NCBI GenBank assembly: GCA_015847255.1
Contig: JADLZK010012216.1
Span: 1-64,000 of the forward strand
Reading direction: 5' to 3'
Origin: Hyparrhenia diplandra
Taxonomy: Eukaryota > Streptophyta > Magnoliopsida > Poales > Poaceae
Length of the DNA: 64,000 bases
In this document: one piece after another, positions 1 through 11,023 of the stretch
Layout: each line of letters starts with the position of its first letter
Numbering within the stretch: the stretch's first letter is position 1
Made by a program: the position numbers and the translations under genes
Notes under the pieces: generated by a model
The model's database searches: none
Seen by the model: the letters and a program-made list of their open reading frames with translations, nothing else
What the model was told of the DNA's origin: nothing

Positions 1-164
1 TAATAGACCATAATCGCCCTTATATATATAGATTATTATGTGTATAAAATCATCAATAGAAACCAACAGATCATATAAGAGAGCACAAATCTAAACGTGT
101 ACTCCGCCATTTTTTTACTGTTGGTGAAAATAATTTTGCAAAGATATATTATGTTGTAGTGTCA

Positions 165-654
165 TTGAGCAACAATAGCACTGTATCTTTAGTGTCTCTA
201 GGTGGTGGCGTGCTGCCACGCGTGGATCCGGCGTGGCGAGGTGGCGGTGGCCTGCCGCCACCGCAGATCCAGCACGGCCGAGGTGGGGGCAGCGGGTGGC
301 CACAAGTAGATCCGGCGCTGCGAGGTGGGGTCAGCGGGCAGCCCGAGTAGATCGGCCGGGCGCAGGTGGCGGGCGGCTGGTTCTCTCCTCTTCTCCCTCC
401 AGCCACGGCCGGATCTAGCGGCGGCGGCTACTCAAAAACCTAACCCTATGACAAAGGTCGTGAGTAGGCCTGCATCCAGAACCGTTTGGGCTCAGGTTAG
501 TTTTTTTTTTTTTAATTTATTAATTGTATGGGCAAAAACAACCGCCACGGTTAATCTAGATTTTTCTTGACCATATAATACCGTGGTGGGCAAGGAGCTT
601 CGCCACGGTAAATGAAATGCCCTTTTGCAAAAAAAAATCATTTAGGTAGTAGTG
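165..654. mobile_element. CACTA-type element, right end
   Basis: The stretch ends in GGTAGTAGTG, the complement of a CACTACTACC terminus. Just inside are repeated CCGCCACGG / CCGTGG motifs (550-620), the subterminal repeats also seen in the complete CACTA element at 30148-31220. The GC-rich interior (200-430) resembles the interior of that element. No left terminus was found, so the start is approximate. Non-autonomous: no transposase reading frame. Confidence 0.55.
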
Positions 655-2266
655 ATCTCTTCATTGTAGTCAATGAGGTAAATGAGGAGGTCGCCTCCCC
701 ACGGGATCCAACCCCTCCATTGCGTTGTCGCGAGCGGTTGAACCAGTCACGCTAGCTTGTTGAGACGCTGCTAGACATCATTGTCGTAGCCCGGACTCTG
801 GGGGGCACTAGGGTGGAGAGGTAGTGTGGGTCCGGGGAGCGGAGGGCAGAGTGAGCGGAGCAGGGGGTAGTTGTATACATTTATGTCTAACAGACTACTC
901 CAAATCCCGCTCATTCCTCTACAAATGGTTATGTAGAGACGACGGCTCACCCCACCAGCCGCACTGTAAAATATCTTTCATTTTTCGTAGACAACTGAGG
1001 CAGTTATAAATTTAGTTCTAGCAGAGATTACCCAAATCCAGTCCCTGTACAAATGGTTACGCAAAGATGACGCGACGACTAGACGCCACCGGCCGCCTAT
1101 AAAAATTATTCCAATTTTCATAGATAGAAAAATAGAGCTGCTGATGGTGGCGGAACTGGAGAAAAAATTAAGGTGGGACGAACAAATATTCACCGACTCA
1201 ATAATTTTGATGATTTAGCCAAGTTTTTCAAGCATACAATAGCTAACCATGACTATAGATGCTTTGTTTTACTACAAGAATTTGGTCTAATATCATCACA
1301 AAATTATATGCTATTATGAGACAAGGAAAAAAAATTAAAAAATAATTTGGAGACATAATGTTACATTGATTTGAGTTCGAGTTCGAGGAGGAACATCGAA
1401 AGTGGTAAATTTCTGCATGCCTGACTGTTGCCGTTATAGTTGCCCACCATTGCGGGCTGGCAACCATGCTGCCATCGTGGTCACATTGCTGCCATTACGT
1501 ACGTGTCTGCCTCGGCCGCAACAGATTCAAGTGATGAAGCATCAACTAGCGATAAACTCGAGAACGTTCGGGATATATGTGATGTGTGTTCTATACGTTT
1601 TATATGTGTTGGACTTTGACGTTCATGGCTTCTTTGTTAGGCAGCAAGCTACCACTATACTATGCGAAAGTGCATTGACATTTAGACTGAACGTCAAGAT
1701 TTTTGGACTAGCGACTGGCTGCTGACATCACAACCGCCTCTGTAAAAACATTAGTAGAGGCTGCTAATTCAGAAAGGCGATATTTTACCAATGCCTCTAT
1801 GGAGGCGCTTGGCTCACGTTGCATGCAGAGATGGAGAGAGTATATGCGTACATGTGAACTTGATTCTGGGCGGTCTTTTTTTCGTCTAGCTTCAACTTAG
1901 TATTCTTATTATAGCTAGGTACCACAAGGGGGCAAAGGAAGAGATCGACGAGATGGAGTGAGTAGGCATGCTCGTCCAGGACACATATATACGACAGTTC
2001 AGCCACCACACACTGTGTGCATCTATCGTGCACGTACGACATGCAAGTGCTCCGCGGCTGGTCGGCCATCATCATCATATTATCCCCGGGCGATGGATGG
2101 ACCTGTCGTTACTCGTTAGATAGCTAGTGTGTGGTCGTTCCACGCGCAGAGGAAAGAGGAGCCACTGCAAAGCGTTCGACAAGGATTGCGGTCATTATAG
2201 CTACCTCGCGCTTGACCATGCATGTATGTGTGTGTATTTGCGCTAGCTGGGCACCACTGCTGGTAA
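655..2266. other. intergenic, no gene recognised
   Basis: No convincing coding sequence. Two loosely similar blocks near 915-1010 and 1045-1140 share an ACAAATGGTTAYG core and look like decayed subterminal repeats. At 1735-1810 short GCCTCTRTRGAGGC-like inverted motifs suggest another degraded DNA-transposon end. Confidence 0.5.
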
Positions 2267-2574
2267 AGCAAGTATAATAGCAGGTTGTGTCGAATTTAAA
2301 TAATGATGTGGATAAGAGAAGAGAGGAGAAGCGGGTTGTAAGTATAATAGTAGGTTGTGTTCGAATTTAAATAATGATCTTGGATAAAGAGAGAGAAGAA
2401 GCGAGTTGTAAGTTTACGGTAGGTTAGGGCACAAGAACAAAAAAAAACTCACTAAAGAGAGACATGTAGGTCCTATATTAACTAGAATTGACTATTGTAT
2501 AAATGGGCTGAGAGAAGGTTATAAAAGAACCCATAGACAACTTAATGCAAGGCTTATATATTATTAGCCTTGCT
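2267..2574. mobile_element. MITE with short inverted ends
   Basis: The left end AGCAAGTATAATA is mirrored by TATTATTAGCCTTGCT on the right. The element is AT-rich and non-coding, and this terminal motif recurs in grass MITEs. Inside, a 70-bp unit (2270-2339 and 2340-2410) is tandemly duplicated with small indels. No clear target-site duplication was resolved. Confidence 0.5.
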
Positions 2575-3116
2575 CTAACGGACGCAGTAGTACATCCTTT
2601 CTTTTTATTCCATCGGCTGATCCAATCCAGTGTACCACTGTACCGTTGAATTGAATGCGGCTAGGCTTTATTTTTACGCATGCACATCTAGCAGCTACTA
2701 GCCTCGGTTCTTGCCTTCATGCCTTGTTGCTTGCAGGCCAGAGCCGGGGTGGGATGGAGGACCCAATGCAACAATGGCGGCATGCAGAAATGGAAAAAGG
2801 CAATGGTGAGAAGCAACCAAATAAAGCTAGCAAATATATGGACGACCTTATCACATCCCTTTCATTGCACTGTCTTTCGATCGTGCAGAACAGGACTGCA
2901 TCAAGCATGTGTGCGACATGCATACATAATATCTTCACGCGCCTTATTCCATTGCTATATGTATGTATCGTACGCACTACGCATCGTAGCTAGTTGTACT
3001 TTATTAGCGTGAGGTGCTCCATGTATTGTACGCACATACTCTTTCGATTCACAGTACACTAGTATATTGCATTGCTTAACGCTACGATGTAACATTTTGG
3101 GACAACAAAAATTTAA
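2575..3116. other. intergenic, no gene recognised
   Basis: AT-rich flank. A stretch at 2736-2804 is bounded by a CAG acceptor-like and a GTGAG donor-like site, but the encoded peptide resembles nothing I recognise, so no exon is called. Confidence 0.4.
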
Positions 3117-3507
3117 GGTAATTTGGTGATTCTACCCCTTCCTTTAAAAGCCTAATGGTGATTTTACTCTTGTTTTCTTTCTTTTTGCGTTTTTACCCTC
3201 ACTTTTTTTCTACTTGAAACCTCGGTCTACCCCTCTTATTCAACAATCATTGGCACATGTCATATTAAATGACGAAAATAAACAAAAAAAAGAGAATTTG
3301 GTGATGTTACCCTCGCTTTTTAAGCAAAATGGTGATTTTACCCTTGTCGCTCGTCCTTTTTAACAACCGTTAGAGGGGCTTAACGAGCGAGGGGGTAGAC
3401 TCTCCTTTGTTTTGAAAATAATAGGGGTAAAATCACAAAGTTAAAAAACAAGGGTAAAAATCACCATTTCGGCTAAAAAGCGATGGTAGAATCGCCAAAA
3501 GCTCCGG
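3117..3507. mobile_element. TIR element (MITE) with 8-bp target duplication
   Basis: Inverted ends share TTTGGYGATTCTACC (3122-3136 against 3485-3499), and further inside GGTGATTTTACCCTTG-type stretches are also inverted. The 8-bp direct repeat AAATTTAA flanks it (3109-3116 and 3508-3515). Non-coding. The target-duplication length fits a hAT-like element, or a Mutator-like one if nine bases with one mismatch are counted. Confidence 0.65.
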
Positions 3508-4369
3508 AAATTTAAACAACCAAAATGGTGTATATGTTTTGTTTATTTTGAGAATTTACATGTTATAGCCTGACTGACCCGCAACTTCGCAAGAGTCCTT
3601 TGGATTTATGGTTTCATAAAAAGAAACACAAGTACATGACCGCTATAAGGTTATGCATAATTCTGAATATAAGATTTAAGTGTCAATACTTCAAAAAAAA
3701 AAAAAGTAATACCTATATTTCAACTAACAGAATTGTAAGCAAGTCAGCAAGCAAGAGTATCTCAAAATTTAGCATAAATATTTGCTCCGGATGGGAACGC
3801 CCATAATGGAATCTACGAAAGTGGTAAAAAATTGTAAGCAAGTCAGCAAGCAATAATATCTCGGAATTTAGCGGGGAAGCAAGAATATCTCAAAATTTAC
3901 TACCTAAATGGTACAAAGGAATAAGGATCCCTATCTCATTAGGTTCATTAGAGGTGGTAAGAGGTTACACAACAATATAACACTACGCCTATATATGGTG
4001 CAATCAAGAATAGGATATTGAATTTACTAAATAATCTGAATAAAACAACACAAAATGATGGGCCATATGCCACATATAGATGGTACAAATTCGCATACCA
4101 CTCCAAACGACCAATTCACATCAATAAGGATGTCCCTTCTCGATCTTTGCTTTGACTGAGGCTACGGCTAATGGCCAAACTTGTTTAGTATCGCGGCACA
4201 CAAACAACAGAGGCTATATATAGAGTTAGTATATATAGAATTAGCATCGATCGGCGCGAATTGTCGAGTTCCATGTGTGCAGATGATTGAAGAATTGTCA
4301 CACTTTTTGTGAGACGTGTTTACCTGCATGAAGATGAGGAACGAATCCATCAAGAACACCTCAGGAAGA
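3508..4369. other. intergenic, no gene recognised
   Basis: AT-rich sequence. An AGCAAGTCAGCAAGCAA-type motif repeats near 3740 and 3838. No gene is visible. Confidence 0.4.
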
Positions 4370-4528
4370 TCAATCACTTGATGGCCTGGCCATGCCTTTG
4401 GCGCAGGTAGAGAGAAGCACGCAGAGGACACTCCCTGGCGCTGAAGCAACATCGCCCTCCACTCTCATCGCACCGTTCATAAACTTCTCCACGCGTGCAT
4501 TGGCCACGGAAGGAAACAGAGGGACAAA
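4370..4528 (-). CDS. possible terminal exon of an unrecognised gene
   Basis: On the minus strand a CAG acceptor (4529-4531) is followed by 52 codons and TGA (4370-4372). The frame has ordinary amino-acid composition, beginning FVPLFPSVANARVEKF and ending KGMARPSSD. I do not recognise the family. It lies in a GC-rich island (4380-4830) in an otherwise AT-rich area, and no upstream exon can be joined with confidence. It could be a gene fragment carried by a transposon or chance. Confidence 0.22.
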   Translation of the reverse strand, partial: FVPLFPSVANARVEKFMNGAMRVEGDVASAPGSVLCVLLSTCAKGMARPSSD

Positions 4529-4919
4529 CTGTCAATGCAGCCCGAGGCGAAATCAGGGGCTGCCGGGCGCACGCATGCACGGTGTCGCGGTGTGCCCGCG
4601 CTACCTCATTTGAAGCGGGCGCCGCTATGTGATCCATCGGATGCAAAGATGACGACGGTGGCATCGTGGGGCCTGTACCTGCAAAGACGAGGAAACGGCC
4701 GCAGCAGCCAGCGAAGGACGCGGGCGGCCTCCGTGGGTCTAGCCCCTGAGCCGCAGCGCCGCCAGGAAAATTGCGGAAGGAACAACGATCCGGACCGGGC
4801 GCGGCCGGGGTGTGGAGACCGTGAATAGTTGAATAGAATTTAGGTTACAGGGGTGAATTCTTTCCCTTTTTTCCTTCGGTGGAGGCTTTTTTTTTCCTTT
4901 ACATTCGTGTTTCATGCAT

Positions 4920-5293
4920 GCTTCAACGCTGGTCGCAAAGGGGATGACGAAGGGATGAGAAGTGCGGCGTTGTCGGGTGAATCCGTAAGGTGTAAGACTT
5001 GTGTGACAAACTTTCGATCCCACCCTCGGTTGTGACATCATCCGTTGGTCGGTGTTGCTTGAGCTAAAAAATAGTAATAATCGTGCCCTTTATAGTAGAG
5101 ATGCTTGGAACGCATGTCGCAAAGGGATGACGAGGGGATGAGAAGTGCGGCGTTGTCTTGGGGGTGAATCCGTGGGTGTAAGACTTGTGTGACAAACTTT
5201 CGATCTCAGGCCCTCGGTTGTGACATCCGTTGGTCGGTGTTGCTTGAGAGCTAAAAATAGTAATAACTGTGCCCTTATAGTTAAATAGTAGAG
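4920..5293. repeat. tandem duplication, ~183-bp unit
   Basis: Unit 1 (4920-5102) and unit 2 (5103-5293) share long stretches such as GAGAAGTGCGGCGTTGTC and GTTGGTCGGTGTTGCTTGAG. They differ mostly by short insertions and deletions. Non-coding. Confidence 0.8.
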
Positions 5294-7200
5294 ACAGAGA
5301 TACATGCCGGTACACTAGCAACTTAGCTTACATGGTGAGAAACAGAGAGGGGGCTGGGCTTTTCTGGGCTTGGAGCCTGGACATTTAAAGTGCAAAGCAT
5401 ACATGCATGCATGCACGAGGGATGTGACATGCATGCATAGCACTGGCTATGAGTATGAGTATGAGTATGAGATCGAGACAGCATGCAGGGGCAAAAACAA
5501 AACACTTTACATTTTTAATTCAAAAAGACTGTGAACTGGTGGGTTGTAAGCCAAGCCGCATGCATGTGCAGAGACCAACTACTTGGCGGCCCCGGCCGTC
5601 AAATGGCTCAGGTCTCAGGGTACGGGCCATGTCGAGATCTGACCAAGATCGCCAGGGTACGGCTGCCATGCTCTCTCTCACAGTCTCTCGCTCGCGTTCG
5701 TCCGCTGCACAGCATGCATGCAACTCTACTAGGGCTCAAGGGCTCCATCGATCGATCGATCGATCTATGTGTGTGCGCGGGCGCCTGCTCCGATCCAACA
5801 AGAGCAGCAAGAGCGTGCGCCCCCTACATCGTAGTAGCAGCGTGCAGGACCGGCGGCGGCGGCGGTCTCGCCGGCCAGGCTACCCTGCAACCTGACGCGC
5901 CTTTTTCCTTTCAAGTACGTACTTTTTTAATCTATTTTTTATTTATTTATAATCCGATCTGATGATGAGGTTGAGAAGATCGATCTGGCTCTAATTAATA
6001 TTATAATATTATAAAATATGTCTATATATATATATATAACAAATCTATGTATAAAAAAGTCAAGGTACTTATAATTTGAACCAATGGGAGTATTAGCACA
6101 CACTAATATAATCTTGTTAAATAGAGTGCTCCAAGATTGACAGAGGAGACGTGCATGACCATACTGATCTCGATGCTCTTTCCATCCTTCACGTACAGCA
6201 TTCAGTCGCGGACCCAACAGGTAGCTATATATATGAACCACAAGCAGCTGGCCGGGTGCATATGTAGCGCGACGCTGAAAGAAATGAAGAGATTCACATG
6301 CCAGCGCTCACATGTATAGTAGCTAGCAAGTACAAAACTTGAACATGAGTACCTACTGCTAGGTATCATGAATAGCTCAATGATCATCTTTTCTTTTGAA
6401 ATAGGAGTAGATAAGGTGTCTGTTTTGTCCATCTGCCGTGTTTGGTTGTACGATGGAAAAAAAAAAAGCTCATTAAGATAGCTTGGTGATGCTAAACTTA
6501 GTTGTGTGTATGTGATCTTTTGTTGTTAAAACCGGATATGCACACAGACCTTTGAAAGTTATTTATTTTTTGGGACAAAGGGACTATATCTCTTATAACA
6601 AACATCCTTAGCTGACCTGATCAAGAGGTGGAACGACCATATATGTGCAAATGCCCCTACCACACAAATAATATTACAACACTGCAGACCCAAGTTGTGA
6701 GGACCCGTTGTGTTAATTTACAAAAATCTCACTCATCCACGTGACCAACCCAACTTAAGCAAATCAAGCTCAGTGATCCTTTGGAGATGCCATCGCATCT
6801 CCACTACATAGGATCCTGGTTGAGTATCAGACCACTAGCCGCCACAACTCGATCAAGAAACGATCTCAACAAGAGAGTACATAAATCAGTGGAAAACATA
6901 TATTACAAGTCTTATTGGATTAAATGAATTAATTTCATGAGTAATTGTTTGATCGTGTTGATGAGATTGATATACATCTTGATGTTTGAGCTTCAACTAG
7001 CTTCACTTCTCCATTTCTAGCTTCGTGAATGCTTCACATGGAGGTTCTTTGTTACTTGCAACGCTTGCATTGCCTTGCTCCTTTTGAGAGTCGTCGGATC
7101 CATCGAAGGTCATGCCTATTGCAAACTTCAACACAGTTTGTGTGCTTGTTTTAAAAGACACCACACGGGCAAAGAGTTTTGTAATGAAAATTTTCATCAC
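5294..7200. other. intergenic, no gene recognised
   Basis: GC-rich around 5540-5900 with a short ATCG tetranucleotide run (5745-5765), then AT-rich. Reading frames in the GC-rich part overlap on both strands and have low-complexity composition, so none is called. Confidence 0.4.
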
Positions 7201-7649
7201 AAAAGCATGTGTTTTTCGTCACAAACCAACCTTTGTGGTGACTTTTTTTAAATAGCCACTAGTCGCCACAAATATACTCTCGCCTCACATATACTCTAGT
7301 GATGATTTTTGTTCCCAGAAATGGTTGTATTCATTAGTGACGAATTGTGATGCCACTAGTAAATTGGCCATTTGTGCCCCATTAGTTTCAAAAAAATTCC
7401 ACTTATAGTTTTTTTTTCCACGAGGCCTTATTAAACAGTGGCAAAACAATGTTTTATTAAATAGTGGCAAACCAATGTTTTACAATTAATTTGTCACTAA
7501 AGATGCTTTTTGTGGTGAACTAGTATTTTGCCACTAATAATATAATAGTGATAAAACTAGTTTTGTCACAAAGTATGGGCATTAATGACAAAGATAAATT
7601 TTTTCCACATCATTTTATCACTAATATTATACTTGGTCTTCCTGTAGTG
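7201..7649. mobile_element. CACTA-type element, right end
   Basis: The right end reads TCTTCCTGTAGTG, the complement of the common plant CACTACAGGAA terminus. Repeated TTTGTCACTAA / TTTGCCACTAA motifs in both orientations fill 7210-7620 and look like subterminal repeats. The left terminus was not found, so the start is only where these repeats become visible. Confidence 0.5.
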
Positions 7650-7736
7650 ACATGATAGTCATGTTCATTAGTAGCATAACCATGAAGAAAACAACATCAA
7701 CCTTAATGCAAACTTTAAGCATTTGGATTTCTTGAT

Positions 7737-7990
7737 AAGTAAGAATTAAACACTTGCATTCAAAAAGTCTAAGTAGTGCACTTTAGGCTTCTTACCCATT
7801 GTAAGCTCATAGGCGGTCTTGCCAAAAACCTTGTGAAGATAAAATTGGTTGATTGCATTACATGCCATGTTGACCGCTTTTGCCCATAAAGTGTCACGAA
7901 GTCTTGTATTCATCCAACATTGTGTTCTTGCGGCTTCAATGAGTGTTCGGTTCTTTCCTCCATAACACAATTTTGTTGTGAAGTGTATGG
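7737..7990 (-). pseudogene. Ty1/copia polyprotein fragment (integrase region)
   Basis: The minus-strand translation contains KNRTLIEAART followed by LWAKAVNMACNAINQFYLHK and GKTAYELTMGKKP. These match the end of the copia integrase domain, where family members typically read ERKNRTLIEAART...FWAEA...A.Y..NR. Only this short piece survives; the reading frame stops soon after and no flanking LTR pair was found. Dead remnant. Confidence 0.75.
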
Positions 7991-8023
7991 AACCAAAAAC
8001 TTATGCTCAAAATTAGCTCATCA

Positions 8024-8600
8024 TAATGGCCTTTGGGGGGGTACTATCGGTATATATATTGGGCCTCGGGTACCCTCTCCACCAGGAGATAAGCTCGACT
8101 AGGACAAAATGGGCCAAGCCTACTAAGTAGAAGACCCAAACTAAACAAGGTACATAAACTAAGTTGAAGATAAGGCATTGTGAGGATATGCTTAGAAGCC
8201 TAGTGAATCATGTTTATCCATTTAAGTTCGACTAGATCTCCTTGCAACAAACTAGGAAAATGTGGAAGATAAGGCATTGACGGGATATGCTTAGAAGCCT
8301 AGTGAATCATGTTTATCCATTTAGGTTGACTAGATCTCCTTGCAACAAACTAGGAAAATGTGGATTTAGATCATTTGGTATTCCATCTGTAATCCTACCG
8401 GCCCTGGGGGCCATTTATGGTAGGTAGGGGAAACCTATTCAACAACAAATCGTAGCTTAGAACCCTCAACAAACTCATCGGTGCCCTATAAGCCTGAGCA
8501 TACAACACAAAAGAAGCATTCTTCACTATACTTAAGGTACCATATACCTATACATTTATGTCTCGTGTGCAACCTTTCTGATTCTCTGCATACAAAATGT
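8024..8600. mobile_element. LTR-retrotransposon-like non-coding segment
   Basis: Non-coding sequence with the look of an LTR (GGTACTATCGG, GGGCCTCGGGTACCCTC, and a later ACTCATCGGTGCCCTATAAG). Neither terminus nor a partner LTR could be fixed. It contains the 99-bp tandem duplication listed separately. Confidence 0.35.
8166..8362. repeat. tandem duplication, 99-bp unit
   Basis: Units at 8166-8264 and 8265-8362 are nearly identical, starting GAAGATAAGGCATTG and ending AACTAGGAAAATGTG. Only a few bases differ, so the duplication is young compared with its surroundings. Confidence 0.9.
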
Positions 8601-9099
8601 TGATTTACTGGTCGGACAGTAAACCTACAATAACCCCCTTCATCATGGCCATGCCAATTCTAGGCTCTTCCTCTTCTTCTCTAGTCAATGCCTCCAACGC
8701 TGCCACGCCCGTTAGTCCAGTTAGTGACCTCTTTGTTTCCAAGCCGGAGGGTCGGGGGAGCATGCAACTATGCCCAAAAACTCCAAACCCCTAATGTCGA
8801 TCGACAAGCTCCTTCATTTACAAAGATGGTGGCAGGTGAGATATCCGTCCTTTTTGTCCTCTTTTATGTCCATGGCCGCACAGCTTAGTTCTCACGCATG
8901 AGATAAAGGATTCACCCTAGATTATTTGTACCTAACCAAACTACAGAGTGTTTGCCTTCTGCGGAACACCTTTTAACACTAGACCAAACAAGGACATGGG
9001 ACAAGAGAGGACCACATATAAGTATACAATAGAGATGTTGATGAGAGTGCATTTATGTGATGAGCCATACGAAATCGTGTGTGTGTACCATCGTAGGTA
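8601..9099. other. intergenic, no gene recognised
   Basis: No gene or clear element. Short open frames here have no recognisable content. Confidence 0.4.
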
Positions 9100-9359
9100 C
9101 TCCCCTCCATACCCAAAAAGCTTGATGTTTAGGACAGCGACACGGTCTCCAAAACACAACTTTGACCTCTTATTATTATAAAAGTATTTATCGAAGAGTG
9201 ATATATGTATACTTTTATGAAAATATTTTTCAAGACAAATCTATTCATATAGGTTTCAAATTTGCAAACTCAACAAGCGTAAAAGTTATTGATGATTTAT
9301 ATTCCAATGCTTGACCCAAACCTTGTCCTAGACATCAAGCTTTTTTGGTATGGAGGGAG
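9100..9359. mobile_element. Stowaway-type MITE
   Basis: Begins CTCCCCTCCATACCCAAAAAG and ends CTTTTTTGGTATGGAGGGAG, an inverted pair. The interior matches the complete copy at 31402-31666, for example ACAACTTTGACCT and TCTATTCATATAG. A TA lies at the left edge; the right TA is mutated. Non-autonomous Tc1/mariner-class element. Confidence 0.75.
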
Positions 9360-9370
9360 TCAGGGATGCA

Positions 9371-9521
9371 GAGACCATATACTCCTCCTTAGTCATAATT
9401 CAATTCATTTTGGACATGATTTAGGTCAAACATTAGGAATCTAAATGATGAATCATTTATAAGCCATTGAGTTTGAAAATGTGAAAACCATATGAATAAA
9501 TAGATATGTTTTGAAAAGTCC
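9371..9521. mobile_element. Stowaway-type MITE, partial, opposite orientation
   Basis: TTAGGTCAAACATTAGGAAT and CATATGAATAAATAGAT match the copy at 23557-23781, i.e. the same family in inverted orientation to 9100-9359. Ends are incomplete. Confidence 0.5.
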
Positions 9522-10211
9522 GTGTTATTAAACTGCTTTTCTACACTGGTTGCCTGGCTGACCACGTGTCCCTACAGTACACACCCCTGTAGCCGCCCTA
9601 GCTATCTGCATCGATCGACTCCAATAATGCCTTCATCATTTCCCTTCCTAACTCCTCCATACCTCGCACACCAACGCCACGCAGCTACCTCTAGGGCTCT
9701 CTCCTAGCCCAAAGCTTCTGCAGTGACGCAACAGTAGCTGGTCATCAGCGACGCCATTGCTCTGAATGCTGTGTGGCTCATGTCCTCACACTGCTCTCTC
9801 CGTCCGAAGTCACTGCCATAAACAAACAAACCAACACACACACGATATGTCCTAGCAGCACAACACCTAAAAGCTTCTCTCTCACATCTTTCTGCTTCCT
9901 GTGTCCACACACACGCACTGGCTGCCCCCTTTCACCATCGATCTCTAGCTTTTTCATCGATCTGTTTTTCTCTACTTTGGTTTTCCATCCCCTTTTTAAG
10001 CTTTGATGCACACACCACACTGGCCAGTCGAAATGAACACTCTCCACCTGCAGTTGATGTGAAGAGATCTGTTTCATTTCCAGTGTAGTCTCAGGAACCG
10101 ATCCAGCAAGCGAAGTGAGAAGATGATGAAGAAGCAGTAGCCTAGAACTAGCTAGATCTCCCTCTCTTGCTAGCTAGAAAGGTAGAAGCTTGTGCAAACA
10201 GTGCACCACAG
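9522..10211. other. upstream region of the TCP gene
   Basis: No gene. The stretch becomes pyrimidine-rich towards 9900-10180 and probably holds the promoter and 5' leader of the TCP gene, but no convincing TATA box could be fixed. Confidence 0.35.
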
Positions 10212-11023
10212 ATGTTTCCTTACCTAACCCTCACCATTTCGGCGTCTGCCAGTCCCAAGAACCACCACACCCAAACCCTACCGGCAGCTTCCCCATGCTT
10301 CCGCCGGGCGCGCATCTGGATCAGCGCTACGCGGACCATCACTTCTTCCCCGGCCACGGCCACTTCAACTCCGAGACTCTGGAGGCGGTGCTGAGGCCGA
10401 CGCGCGCTGCTCCAGAGTGCGACGCCGTAGTGACGGCGGCGCAGCAGGGTGGAAGACCACGAAACGGTGTGCCCGCCGCCGGCGCTCGGCCCCGGCCCCG
10501 GCCAGAGCCAGGGCCAGGGTCACGCCCGGGCACGGAAGCGTCCGTTCCGGACGGACAGGCACAGCAAGATCCGGACGGCGCAGGGCGTGCGCGACCGCCG
10601 GATGCGGCTGTCCCTCGACGTCGCGCGCGACTTCTTCGCGCTGCAGGACCGCCTCGGCTTCGACAAGGCCAGCAAGACGGTGGACTGGCTGCTCACCCAG
10701 TCAAGCCGGCCATCGAACGGCTCGGCGCCACCGAGCCCTCCCCAGCAAAAGGGACGACGCAGCTTTGTCACCGACGGCTGATGGATCAGGTAAGAGGGGA
10801 GGGTTGCGGAGAAGTTGGGCTCCAGCAGCAGAAGTGGGGATCGGCGTCCATGGAGATGGAGCACACCTGCGAGCTGGACCGCCTCGTGTCGGCCGCGCCA
10901 GCGCTTCGGGAGTACTACTACGGCCTCAGCAGCGAGATGATGAGCAACGACAACGAAGGAGATGGCGACGACGATGGTGAGTACGAGGAAGACGGCGATT
11001 TCCTGGACGGTATGCAATATTAG
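10212..11023 (+). CDS. CYC/TB1-class TCP transcription factor (RETARDED PALEA1/BAD1-like), frame-disrupted
   Basis: The TCP domain lies at about 10536-10710: RTDRHSKIRTAQGVRDRR is the basic region, then MRLSLDVARDFFALQDRLGF and KASKTVDWLL form the helix-loop-helix. TCP proteins bind GGNCCC-type sites as dimers. This class II version (DFFALQDRLGF, TVDWLLTQ) fits the grass RETARDED PALEA1/BAD1 group, which affects palea and branch-angle development, better than TB1 itself; that placement is from memory. Start ATG at 10212 (MFPY) is typical of the class. The reading frame changes at about 10225 (MFPYL to NPHHFGVCQ), 10445 (before the basic region) and 10700 (LLTQ to KPAIERLGATEPS). One or two further shifts at 10745-10830 are likely before the well-formed tail MEMEHTCELDRLVSAA...DFLDGMQY. 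An AG|GTAAGA at 10790 could instead be a real donor site. Either a recent pseudogene or sequence errors. Confidence 0.85.

Noticed and set aside
9522..10100. Coding exon upstream of the TCP gene
   Set aside because: Pyrimidine-rich and short frames only; more consistent with promoter and leader sequence.
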